DNA of 33,094 nt from Rhodothermales bacterium. Lineage in GTDB: Bacteria > Bacteroidota > Rhodothermia > Rhodothermales > Bin80. Positions 26,815 to 33,094 of this stretch are shown here, piece after piece. The stretch spans positions 1 through 33,094 of the forward strand of contig JAAXGT010000045.1 in the NCBI GenBank assembly GCA_012271205.1, given 5' to 3'. Below the pieces are notes generated by a model. That model was not told where the DNA came from. It was given only the letters and a program-made list of their open reading frames with translations, and did not search any database. The first letter of the stretch is position 1; each line of letters opens with the position of its first letter. A program made the translations under genes and the position numbers.

Positions 26815-27387
26815 ATGAAGAGACCAAGAGTAATGTGGGACAACCCCATCGATCGCAGTGTTAAGCTGCTCAGAACGTTCGACAGACGGCGGCGTGAATA
26901 CAAGAAGCTGGGATGGATCTACGCGGCTCGCAACGGAAGTTTTACTGACCCCGTCTTCAAGATCGGGCAAACCAAAGTGTCCCCCAGAACCCGGGTTGAA
27001 CAGCTCAGCGGGTCGACATCCGTGTACCGGCCATTCGAGCTGGCCTACTTCGTCCACATCTCCGATCGAGACCAAGCGGAGAGCTACGTGCATGGAGTGC
27101 TGCAAAACTCGCGGGTGAACCCTGGCAGGGAGTTTTTCGAGGCTCCGATCATGACCGTTATCAGAGTGCTTGATGACGCTGCTCGTCAATTCCCGATCCC
27201 TCTGGGAAGGACGCCGCGAACCGGATTCCTGGAGCCCGCGCTAGGCAAACGGATCGTTCCTTGCACCCGTTGTACGGCCAAGAACAGGTTACCCCAACTT
27301 CTGGTGGACATATCGGTTACGTGTTCGGCGTGTCGCTCGTCGTTTACGCTGGTCACCGATATACGAAGTAATACCTCCCGAAGGTGA
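26815..27387 (+). CDS. GIY-YIG (T5orf172/Mug113-like) protein with C-terminal zinc ribbon
   Basis: The roughly 190-residue protein carries a GIY-YIG-superfamily domain of the T5orf172 type. It shows GWIYAARNGSFTDPVFKIGQ, then TKVSPRTRVEQLSGSTSVYR, then DQAESYVHGVLQ and PGREFFEAP, giving the Tyr...Gly-x-Thr, Arg, Glu and late Glu positions expected of the nuclease fold. The C-terminus holds two CxxC knuckles (PCTRCTAKNRL and VTCSACRSS), probably one zinc site. Such proteins occur in phages, mobile elements and defence loci, and some are catalytically active endonucleases. I chose ATG 26815. A start at 26686 (233 residues) or 26833 is possible, and the extra N-terminal residues look unlike protein sequence. 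It stands alone, with no obvious partner. Confidence 0.75.
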   Translation: MKRPRVMWDNPIDRSVKLLRTFDRRRREYKKLGWIYAARNGSFTDPVFKIGQTKVSPRTRVEQLSGSTSVYRPFELAYFVHISDRDQAESYVHGVLQNSRVNPGREFFEAPIMTVIRVLDDAARQFPIPLGRTPRTGFLEPALGKRIVPCTRCTAKNRLPQLLVDISVTCSACRSSFTLVTDIRSNTSRR

Positions 27388-27778
27388 AATTTGGGTGAGG
27401 ATCACACCTCGTGCCCGCACGGAGCAGTAAAAACGACAGGGGAGAGCAATTCTCGACTCGGACCGGCAGCGATCCACACCAGACTGCCCACATATCAGTT
27501 GACGCGGCAGCGTCTTGCCCCTCTGCAGCCGGCTTGGCCGTGGCGCACGGGCCGCAACTGCAAGACACCACAAGGAAGCCGCAGGCGTGCACATCAAAAT
27601 ATAATCTCCGTGCACATGCACCCGGTGTCTGATGTGCACGCGCGAACCGGCATCGCCCCTCGGCGATCCGACTCCCGAGAGCCATTCGCGGCAGCCACAC
27701 CTTATCTCTCCGGGCTACACCGCATCGCTCGTAACCGGCGCCTGGCAATGGTGTTTGCTCCCCTGCCAGACCTTTGGT
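27388..27778. other. intergenic region without a supported gene
   Basis: I see no credible gene, RNA or strong hairpin in these 391 bases between the convergent GIY-YIG and HiPIP genes. Several frames are open on both strands, but their products are Cys/Arg/Pro-rich and unlike real proteins, as expected for chance frames in GC-rich DNA. Confidence 0.35.
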
Positions 27779-28156
27779 TTACGCCGGCAATGCCGCCCAA
27801 ATGGTGCAGTATCCCAAGGGATGAATCGGACCCTTGACAGTCTGGCACGTACCACAGTCCGAGCCTTCAACGGGCACCTCATACAGCACACAATTCTTAC
27901 AATTCTTGTCTGTCTCTGGCGAGGTGTCAGTGTACTCAAGGGTCGTGCGCATGGCCGCCTCCGCCGGTGTAAGACCAGAAGTGTCCATACAGCTGAAGGA
28001 CTCATCTGCGGCCATTCCGACATCGGGCACCTCTTCGAGAGGCATCTCGGTTGCGGACTCGCCGCCCCCGCCGCAGCCAACCATCACAGCTCCTGCACCC
28101 ACTATTCCTGTAAATGATAAACGCCGAATAAAGCTTCGCCGGGACAAATTGCTCAT
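27779..28156 (-). CDS. high-potential iron-sulphur protein (HiPIP), Tat-exported lipoprotein
   Basis: This 125-residue exported electron carrier begins with a twin-arginine signal (NLSRRSFIRRLSFTGIVGAG) that ends in a lipobox-like AVMVGC (Cys28). It is followed by a Gly/Glu-rich linker. The C-terminal HiPIP domain has Cys86-Lys-Asn-Cys89, Cys104 and Cys117 (NCKNCVLYE; CGTCQTVKGPIHPLGYC). The spacings of 15 and 13 residues fit the cubane ligands of the family. Cys56 and Cys101 are extra and might form a disulphide. HiPIPs shuttle electrons from the bc1-type complex or alternative complex to terminal oxidases, as shown for Rhodothermus marinus. I chose the ATG at 28154-28156 because it directly precedes the Tat motif. 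It is divergent from the B12 riboswitch. Confidence 0.85.
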   Translation of the reverse strand: MSNLSRRSFIRRLSFTGIVGAGAVMVGCGGGGESATEMPLEEVPDVGMAADESFSCMDTSGLTPAEAAMRTTLEYTDTSPETDKNCKNCVLYEVPVEGSDCGTCQTVKGPIHPLGYCTIWAALPA

Positions 28157-28304
28157 GACAATACCATACTGAATGGATGAGATATTCGCCAAATATATCT
28201 GATATCACCTGTTTGCGCAACAACATCTCCAGACAACCGGTCCCCGTGTGAAAATTCACCCTGCCTTCTTAATCTGGATTTCGGATTGTGTGTATTTTAG
28301 TGAA

Positions 28305-28550
28305 TTACAGTGCCTTCGGTCCGGACACTTGTCCGGGTAAATGGGAATCCGGTGCCTTCTTGCCTAAAGAACATGCCGGAGCTGTACCCGCAACTGTAGG
28401 CCGTATCGGGACCATCTGGTTCCACAGAAGAGGCCCCACGGGGCACATGGTCACTGTCCGAGAAGACGGGAAGGCTATGCGCACCACCTCTTTGCGCACG
28501 CCACCCGCGTGTATACGGCAAGTCAGGAAACCTGCCGAAGGATCAACGCG
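28305..28550 (+). promoter_or_regulatory. cobalamin (B12) riboswitch upstream of btuB
   Basis: The leader carries the hallmarks of the AdoCbl-type riboswitch in order. A P2/P3 region contains gggaatccggtg (28344-28355). It is followed by gccggagctgtacccgcaac (28376-28395, the conserved GCTG-CCCGCAACTGT element) and a long variable arm. The B12 box aagtcaggaaacctgccg is at 28520-28537. Downstream of the box, 28545-28620 is GC-rich and may fold into the expression platform before the ATG at 28652. The riboswitch would repress btuB and the following propeller gene when cobalamin is plentiful. The exact ends are approximate. Confidence 0.93.
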
Positions 28551-28651
28551 CCACCAGCCTCCGGGACTGAGAGGTCTGTGGCCTAGCATCCCCCGGTATA
28601 CCCGGCAGGACGCGGCGGCCTAGATCTCTCCAATGAGGTTCAGGCAAAAAC

Positions 28652-30478
28652 ATGCTGCGTACCCTTCTCTTTTGTGCACTCCTGCCGCTGCCGGCCTCCG
28701 GCACCCAGGTGGCTGACAGCACGGTGATGCTTCCGCCCCTGACGGTCACCGCCTCGAGACTGCCCGTTTCGATAGTAGAAGCGCCAGTTCGCACCCAGCT
28801 CCTAGACCGCAGCGACATCCTCGAGTCCGGCTCCAGAACCGTAGCCGATCTCCTTGGCCAACGAGCGGCGCTTTACGTGCGCCACTACGCGGGCGGCCTG
28901 TCGACGCTTTCCCAGCGCGGCGGTACGGCCTCGCAGACGCTGCTGTTGCTGGACGGCCATCGCATTGCCAGTCCGCAGTTAGGGCAATTGGATTTATCCC
29001 TGCTGCCTACAGTCTTGCTGGACGCCGTAGAGATAACATCCAGTGCGGGCGGTGCCCTCTATGGTACCGACGCCATGGGTGGCGTGGTCAATCTGCGTAC
29101 GGCACCCGCTGAAAACCTCCTTTCCATTCATGCAGGTGTCGGCGCATTCGGAAACCGGAATGCTGCACTGCGGGCTACGGCTCGTATCGGCCAACTCACA
29201 GGCTCGATGGCCGCCCAAGTGAATCGCTTTGAAGGCAACTACCCTTATTGGAACCCGGGCGTCTTCCCACCGCGCGACACGCCTCGCGAGGGCGGCGATC
29301 AACACAAGCGCGATGTACTCGGGGCTTTGACTTGGGCTCGCACACTAAGCGAATGGCGGATAAGCGCGTGGTACAGCGATGCCGAACGTGGCCTTCCTGC
29401 TATTTACTCCACGATACCCACAGGTGAGCGCCAGTGGGATAAGCATGTGCGCATATGGACGCATGGCCGGCGCACGTGGACTTGGGGTTCGGTGAAGGTC
29501 AGCAGCCTCGCCCAGTTGGGTGCCCTGCGTTACCTGAATCCGCAAATCAGAATTGACAACACAGGACGCACTTTTATTTCGACGACTCAGCTGAATTTGG
29601 ACCTTGCGCCGGTTCGGGCCTGGCGATTCGGTGTGGGGCTTGAAGCAGGCTATGGCTTGGCGCAACACCCGAGCCTTAACGAAGAAAGCCGTGAGCACCA
29701 CTTTGCTGCGCATGTACACGCCACACGCCGCTGGGGACGGGTCACCGTATATCCCTCAGTTCGCTTTGACCATTACGTACGCACCAGTAAGGCCCAACCG
29801 GTTAGTCCGCGCTTGGGCCTCAATATCCGACTCTTCAGGGGCTTTCACGCCAAGAGCTCTCTGGCTCGAGCGTTTCGAATGCCCACCTTCAACGACCGCT
29901 TCTGGCAACCGGGCGGCAATCCGGATCTAAGCCCCGAACGCAGCTGGTCCTATGATGCAGGCCTGATTTGGGCGCGTACGACACTTCGGGTTGAGGCTAC
30001 AGCCTTCACGTCCCGGATGCGCGATCAGATTGTGTGGCAGCCTGTGCCCGCCGGGCATTGGGCCCCCTCAAATGTGAACCACATCACCACACGAGGGCTG
30101 GAAGCTTCATTGGAACTCAACAAGCGATTAGGCGCCCGTGCGCACACGGGCGCCGGCCTGATGTGGACACGCATCGCGCAGCGGAGCGAAAGCTTCCTGC
30201 GGCTGGTGCCGCGACACCAGGTCAAAAGCCACGCGCACCTGCGCTGGCGCTTTGTATCGGCTCATCTCAGTGCACGCTACACAGGCTCGCGTGCTGTAAC
30301 CACGGTGACCAAGTCCACAGCATTCTTCCTGCTCCACGGCCATGTGCGTGGATACGTGAGCCCTGTGACCGTGAGCCTTTACGGTGAAAACCTGCTGAAT
30401 GCCCGCTACGAGTACCTCCCCGCCAACCCCATGCCGCCTCGGCTGATACGACTCGAACTCACGTTAACTCTTCACTAA
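28652..30478 (+). CDS. btuB: TonB-dependent outer membrane cobalamin receptor
   Basis: This 608-residue outer membrane protein begins with a signal peptide (MLRTLLFCALLPLPASG). A TonB-box-like start of the mature chain (VMLPPLTVTASRLP) leads into the plug domain: DILESGSRTVADLLGQRAAL, QRGGTASQTLLLLDGHRI and SSAGGALYGTDAMGGVVNLR. The beta-barrel then runs to the C-terminal aromatic-type end (PPRLIRLELTLTLH). TonB receptors pull scarce nutrients across the outer membrane with ExbB/ExbD/TonB energy. The substrate is inferred mainly from the B12 riboswitch immediately upstream, which is strong evidence for cobalamin or a related corrinoid. The length matches BtuB (about 600). The next gene starts 14 bases after the stop. 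Confidence 0.92.
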   Translation: MLRTLLFCALLPLPASGTQVADSTVMLPPLTVTASRLPVSIVEAPVRTQLLDRSDILESGSRTVADLLGQRAALYVRHYAGGLSTLSQRGGTASQTLLLLDGHRIASPQLGQLDLSLLPTVLLDAVEITSSAGGALYGTDAMGGVVNLRTAPAENLLSIHAGVGAFGNRNAALRATARIGQLTGSMAAQVNRFEGNYPYWNPGVFPPRDTPREGGDQHKRDVLGALTWARTLSEWRISAWYSDAERGLPAIYSTIPTGERQWDKHVRIWTHGRRTWTWGSVKVSSLAQLGALRYLNPQIRIDNTGRTFISTTQLNLDLAPVRAWRFGVGLEAGYGLAQHPSLNEESREHHFAAHVHATRRWGRVTVYPSVRFDHYVRTSKAQPVSPRLGLNIRLFRGFHAKSSLARAFRMPTFNDRFWQPGGNPDLSPERSWSYDAGLIWARTTLRVEATAFTSRMRDQIVWQPVPAGHWAPSNVNHITTRGLEASLELNKRLGARAHTGAGLMWTRIAQRSESFLRLVPRHQVKSHAHLRWRFVSAHLSARYTGSRAVTTVTKSTAFFLLHGHVRGYVSPVTVSLYGENLLNARYEYLPANPMPPRLIRLELTLTLH

Positions 30479-30492
30479 ACACAACTCTGTCG

Positions 30493-31833
30493 ATGAACCA
30501 CACACTACGCATCTGTACGTTCCTGGTACTGACGGCAACGCCCGTTTCCGCACAGGAAATCCTTGGCGTCTACGTAGCTAATCAGGGCAATTTCTCCACC
30601 AACGATGGCTCAATAACCTGGTACGACCTGTCCACCGGACAGGTGCAGGAAGTGCTGTCGAATTTTGGCACACTGGCTCAAAGTATCACGCTACACGGCG
30701 AGTTTGGATATATCGCATCAAATACGTCGAACGCCGTCGACATCCTCAAACTGTCCACCAATGAGCGTATAGGGCAGATTCCAACCGTTTCCAGCCCGCG
30801 CTATATCACCGTCATCGGCCCAGATAAAGCTTACGTATCCGAACTCTGGTCGTCAAAAGTTAAGGTGCTGGATTTGGCATCCCGGACCGTTGTTGGTTCG
30901 ATTACCACAGGCACGAATCCCGAAGACATCGCGGTGGTGAGTGACAGAGTCTTCGTGGCCAATTCAGGATTTGGTAATGACTCGACACTGACAATAATTG
31001 ATATCCAAACTGACATGGTAATCGAAACACTCGATTTGGAATGCGACGGCCCCCGACACCTCGAAGTGGATCAGCAGGACGAGCTATGGGTGTTTTGCAA
31101 CGGTAATACAGTCTACAATCATGACTTTACAGAAATACTGGAGCGGACCAATGGCGCCGCGCTGGTGCTTAATCCGCTAACGGGTGACCTTGTCAAACGC
31201 ATTGATTTTGACTACCAGGTTGGTGCAGGCGCCTTGGGCCAAGACACGCACTACAGCCCTCAAAGCGAGGAGATCTTTCTGATTCGCAATGACAGCACGG
31301 CCGTCATTGTCTTTGATACCTCAACGAACGAATACATGGAAACAATTGCGATCCCCGGAACTGAGTCGTTGGGGGGACTGGTGTACGATGCCACGAGTCG
31401 CTTATTCTATGTAGGACGCATTGTGAGCTTCACCGAACCCGGCTATGTCCAGATCTTGCGTCGAGGAGATCTTTCGGAAGCCGGCCACTTTGACGCTGGC
31501 ATTGCGCCGGCGCATCTGGTCTTTCACAGGGCTTCAAACATCACGACGGCCACAACCACAATCCTGCCGAATGAGACGAGTCTGACACCGGCCTACCCAA
31601 ATCCTTTCACCCGATCTACTACGCTCACTTTCATGCTCGCAGAACCCGGGCCGGTGTCGCTGGTGATCTATGATGCGCTTGGGCGCGAAGCGGCCCGCCC
31701 AGTTTACGGCGAATTACCGGCCGGCCAGCACCGCGTCACTTGGGAAGCCGCAAACCTGCTTCCCGGAACCTATTTCAGCCGGCTCATGGCCGCAGGACAA
31801 ATTGCAACGAGCAAGCTGGTGCTCGCGCGTTAG
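30493..31833 (+). CDS. secreted YncE-like beta-propeller with type IX secretion-type C-terminal domain (BtuG-like candidate)
   Basis: This 446-residue protein has a signal peptide (RICTFLVLTATPVSAQ). Residues about 22-355 form repeated propeller blades of the YncE/surface-layer type, with recurring patterns such as FGYIASNTSNAVDILKLST, DKAYVSELWSSKVKVLDLAS and DRVFVANSGFGNDSTLTIID. From about residue 360 a C-terminal sorting-type domain follows (AYPNPFTRSTTLTFML ... VIYDALGREA ... AGQHRV ... PGTYFSRLMA ... SKLVLAR). Such domains direct cargo through the type IX system to the cell surface. The gene is 14 bases after btuB and under the same B12 riboswitch. Bacteroides BtuG is a surface beta-propeller that binds B12 and hands it to BtuB; a similar role here is inference from fold and position. 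Confidence 0.85.
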   Translation: MNHTLRICTFLVLTATPVSAQEILGVYVANQGNFSTNDGSITWYDLSTGQVQEVLSNFGTLAQSITLHGEFGYIASNTSNAVDILKLSTNERIGQIPTVSSPRYITVIGPDKAYVSELWSSKVKVLDLASRTVVGSITTGTNPEDIAVVSDRVFVANSGFGNDSTLTIIDIQTDMVIETLDLECDGPRHLEVDQQDELWVFCNGNTVYNHDFTEILERTNGAALVLNPLTGDLVKRIDFDYQVGAGALGQDTHYSPQSEEIFLIRNDSTAVIVFDTSTNEYMETIAIPGTESLGGLVYDATSRLFYVGRIVSFTEPGYVQILRRGDLSEAGHFDAGIAPAHLVFHRASNITTATTTILPNETSLTPAYPNPFTRSTTLTFMLAEPGPVSLVIYDALGREAARPVYGELPAGQHRVTWEAANLLPGTYFSRLMAAGQIATSKLVLAR

Positions 31834-31855
31834 CTTCAAACGAACTTGCAGAAGC

Positions 31856-31891
31856 GCAGAGGCGGATGGCAAGCTTGCCACCCGCCTCTGC
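31856..31891. terminator. strong nested hairpin after the btuB-propeller unit
   Basis: A perfect 10-base stem (gcagaggcgg at 31856-31865 and ccgcctctgc at 31882-31891) encloses a second perfect palindrome, tggcaagcttgcca (31867-31880). It starts 22 bases past the propeller stop and lies before the response regulator gene. No clear T tract follows (cgtaaataac), so it may be a factor-assisted terminator or an mRNA 3'-end stabiliser. The symmetry would let it work on both strands. Confidence 0.65.
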
Positions 31892-31977
31892 CGTAAATAA
31901 CATAATTGCGTAAAGTTCGCTTAACAGGAACCCCCAACCGTTTGCGTACTTTGTAATGTCCAGCTCCCCGCTGCAGC

Positions 31978-32688
31978 ATGCAACGACCCGACCAGACCGT
32001 TTCGACCGTACTCGTCGTCGATGATGAGGACGACATATTGGAGCTATTGACCTACAACCTCCAGCGCGCCGCCATTAAAACCCTCACCGCACGCAACGGT
32101 GTCGAAGCAATCAGTATCGCCCGGCACCACCCGGTCGACCTGATTATTCTCGACTTCCTGATGCCACGTATGGACGGACTGGAGACCTGCCGGCGCATAC
32201 GCCAAGACTCCCATCTCCGCTACATTCCCATACTGTTTTTTACGGTGCGTTCCGGGGAGGAAGACCATATTCGCGGGCTTGACTCCGGCGCGGACAGCTA
32301 CTTGCCCAAGACCAGCAGCATGGGCGTGATTATCTCCCAAGTGCGCGCGTTGATACGAGGTGTGGGACGCCAGGACACCGCCCCGGCCAAGCTCGCTGTA
32401 CACGATCTTGAAATAGATCGAGGCCGTTTTGTGGTATTTAGGAAAAAGGGGGATGAGCGCATCGAACTACGATTTCCGCGAAAGGAATTCGAACTGCTGC
32501 ATTTCTTGGCCAGTTCGCCCGGGCGGGTTTACGGACGGCAGGACTTACTCGATCGCGTCTGGGGTTCCGATGTGTATATAACGGAGCGCACCGTCGACGT
32601 ACACGTACGCAAAATCCGCGAAAAGCTTGGTAGCAAATATATTGAAACCGTGACCGGGGTGGGCTACCGCTTTGCAGATCAAGCGTAA
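31978..32688 (+). CDS. OmpR/PhoB-family response regulator
   Basis: This 236-residue two-domain regulator has a receiver with the acidic pair Asp15-Asp16 (VLVVDDEDDI), phospho-acceptor Asp59 (LIILDFLMPRMDG), Thr89 region (LFFTVRSGEED) and Lys111 (YLPK). The C-terminal winged-helix DNA-binding domain spans about 140-235 (FPRKEFELLHFLASSPGRVY, DVYITERTVDVHVRKIREKL, YIETVTGVGYRF). It resembles PhoB of Bacteroidota, which controls phosphate starvation genes, but other inputs are possible. The histidine kinase gene begins 38 bases after its stop. The leader (about 140 bases after the hairpin) contains tttgcgtactttgtaatg near 31940, similar to the TTTG-type promoters of this phylum, but I cannot assign it firmly. 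Confidence 0.92.
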   Translation: MQRPDQTVSTVLVVDDEDDILELLTYNLQRAAIKTLTARNGVEAISIARHHPVDLIILDFLMPRMDGLETCRRIRQDSHLRYIPILFFTVRSGEEDHIRGLDSGADSYLPKTSSMGVIISQVRALIRGVGRQDTAPAKLAVHDLEIDRGRFVVFRKKGDERIELRFPRKEFELLHFLASSPGRVYGRQDLLDRVWGSDVYITERTVDVHVRKIREKLGSKYIETVTGVGYRFADQA

Positions 32689-32726
32689 TCCAGAGGGACA
32701 AGCACCCTGCATTCGGCAATCTGGCA

Positions 32727-33094
32727 ATGAACGCGCGGTGGCACCGGCTCTCTTTTCGACTCGCTTGGCCCGTAAGCGGCATCACGCTCCTTGCCTTGGC
32801 CGCCGCAGCCTTAGCCGGGTATCGCCTCCCCCTGTGGGTCATCTGCATCATCAGTGCGCTTGTTGGCGCCGGTGCTTACGCTTTGATCCGGCATATGGTC
32901 GCCCCGCGCCTGGCCCGCGCCACTGGAACTTTGGAAGCCATAGGCCAGGAAAGCTTCGAGGAGTTTGATTCTGAGTTGTCAGCTGTACGCGATGAACTGG
33001 ATGTACTGCAGCGTGAGTCCTTGCGTACGGGTGTCAGCGTCGCTGCAGAAATTCGTGAGCGGAAGCGCATTGAGCACTATCGGCGGGAGTTTTT
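32727..33094 (+). CDS. sensor histidine kinase, PhoR-like (truncated by the window end)
   Basis: The visible 122 residues start at ATG 32727. They show two closely spaced N-terminal membrane helices (ITLLALAAAALAGYRL and LWVICIISALVGAGAYALI). A HAMP-like or short linker helix follows (PRLARATGTLEAIGQESFEE). The sequence is cut at HYRREF, exactly where PhoR-type kinases enter the dimerisation and phospho-acceptor motif (usually REF-x-NVSHELKTP). The catalytic part lies beyond the window. It is the natural partner of the preceding regulator. The N-terminus resembles Bacteroidota PhoR kinases, with two helices and no large periplasmic sensor. Confidence 0.8.
   Translation, partial: MNARWHRLSFRLAWPVSGITLLALAAAALAGYRLPLWVICIISALVGAGAYALIRHMVAPRLARATGTLEAIGQESFEEFDSELSAVRDELDVLQRESLRTGVSVAAEIRERKRIEHYRREF

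Noticed and set aside
1-33094. CRISPR arrays, tRNA and rRNA genes, transposases
   Set aside because: No regularly spaced direct repeats, no rRNA-like sequence, no tRNA-like cloverleaf and no transposase motifs were seen while reading both strands; small tRNAs could still be missed without a tool.

Overview
The window looks like a chromosomal segment of a moderately GC-rich bacterium of the Bacteroidota/Rhodothermota neighbourhood. The evidence is a secreted beta-propeller with a C-terminal type IX secretion-like domain (YPNPF motif), a Tat-exported lipidated HiPIP (an electron carrier well known from Rhodothermus), a TonB-dependent B12 receptor under a cobalamin riboswitch, a PhoB/PhoR-like two-component pair, and generally weak Shine-Dalgarno sequences. 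Several genes (hisE-hisG pair, long-form HisG, GT4 glycogen synthase) resemble actinobacterial arrangements. The assignment is inference from gene content only.

Layout. Positions 2-103 hold the C-terminal tail of a membrane protein, followed by about 800 bases without a gene. A leftward unit (906-6681) then runs ruvB, a PQQ-type sugar dehydrogenase lipoprotein and a fused FAD/Fe-S D-2-hydroxyacid dehydrogenase. RuvB is interrupted exactly in its Walker A motif by a complete 182-residue mini-intein. Divergent to it lies rpoN (sigma-54), and about 600 bases past rpoN sits a textbook -24/-12 sigma-54 promoter in front of a 70-residue orphan protein (8935-9147). Next come a multipass membrane protein and a secreted M1 aminopeptidase on the minus strand, then a rightward hisE-hisG-beta-lactamase-like unit.

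The accessory part (about 14.1-17.1 kb) holds a GmrSD-type (DUF262/DUF1524) modification-dependent restriction gene. It is broken by two one-base frameshifts, both in short G runs, and flanked by inverted repeats. Two tandem PspB-like small membrane proteins follow. Housekeeping genes resume with rnc, then gcvP-creD, then a leftward SLC12-type transporter/GT4 glycogen synthase pair.

The right end holds a stand-alone GIY-YIG (T5orf172-like) protein with a zinc ribbon, the HiPIP, and a cobalamin riboswitch that leads into btuB and a T9SS-type beta-propeller. By position and fold the propeller is a candidate functional counterpart of Bacteroides BtuG. The window closes with a strong nested hairpin and a PhoB-like regulator plus a truncated PhoR-like kinase.

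The most notable items are the RuvB P-loop mini-intein, the riboswitch-btuB-propeller locus, the sigma-54 promoter/small protein, and the doubly frameshifted restriction gene.
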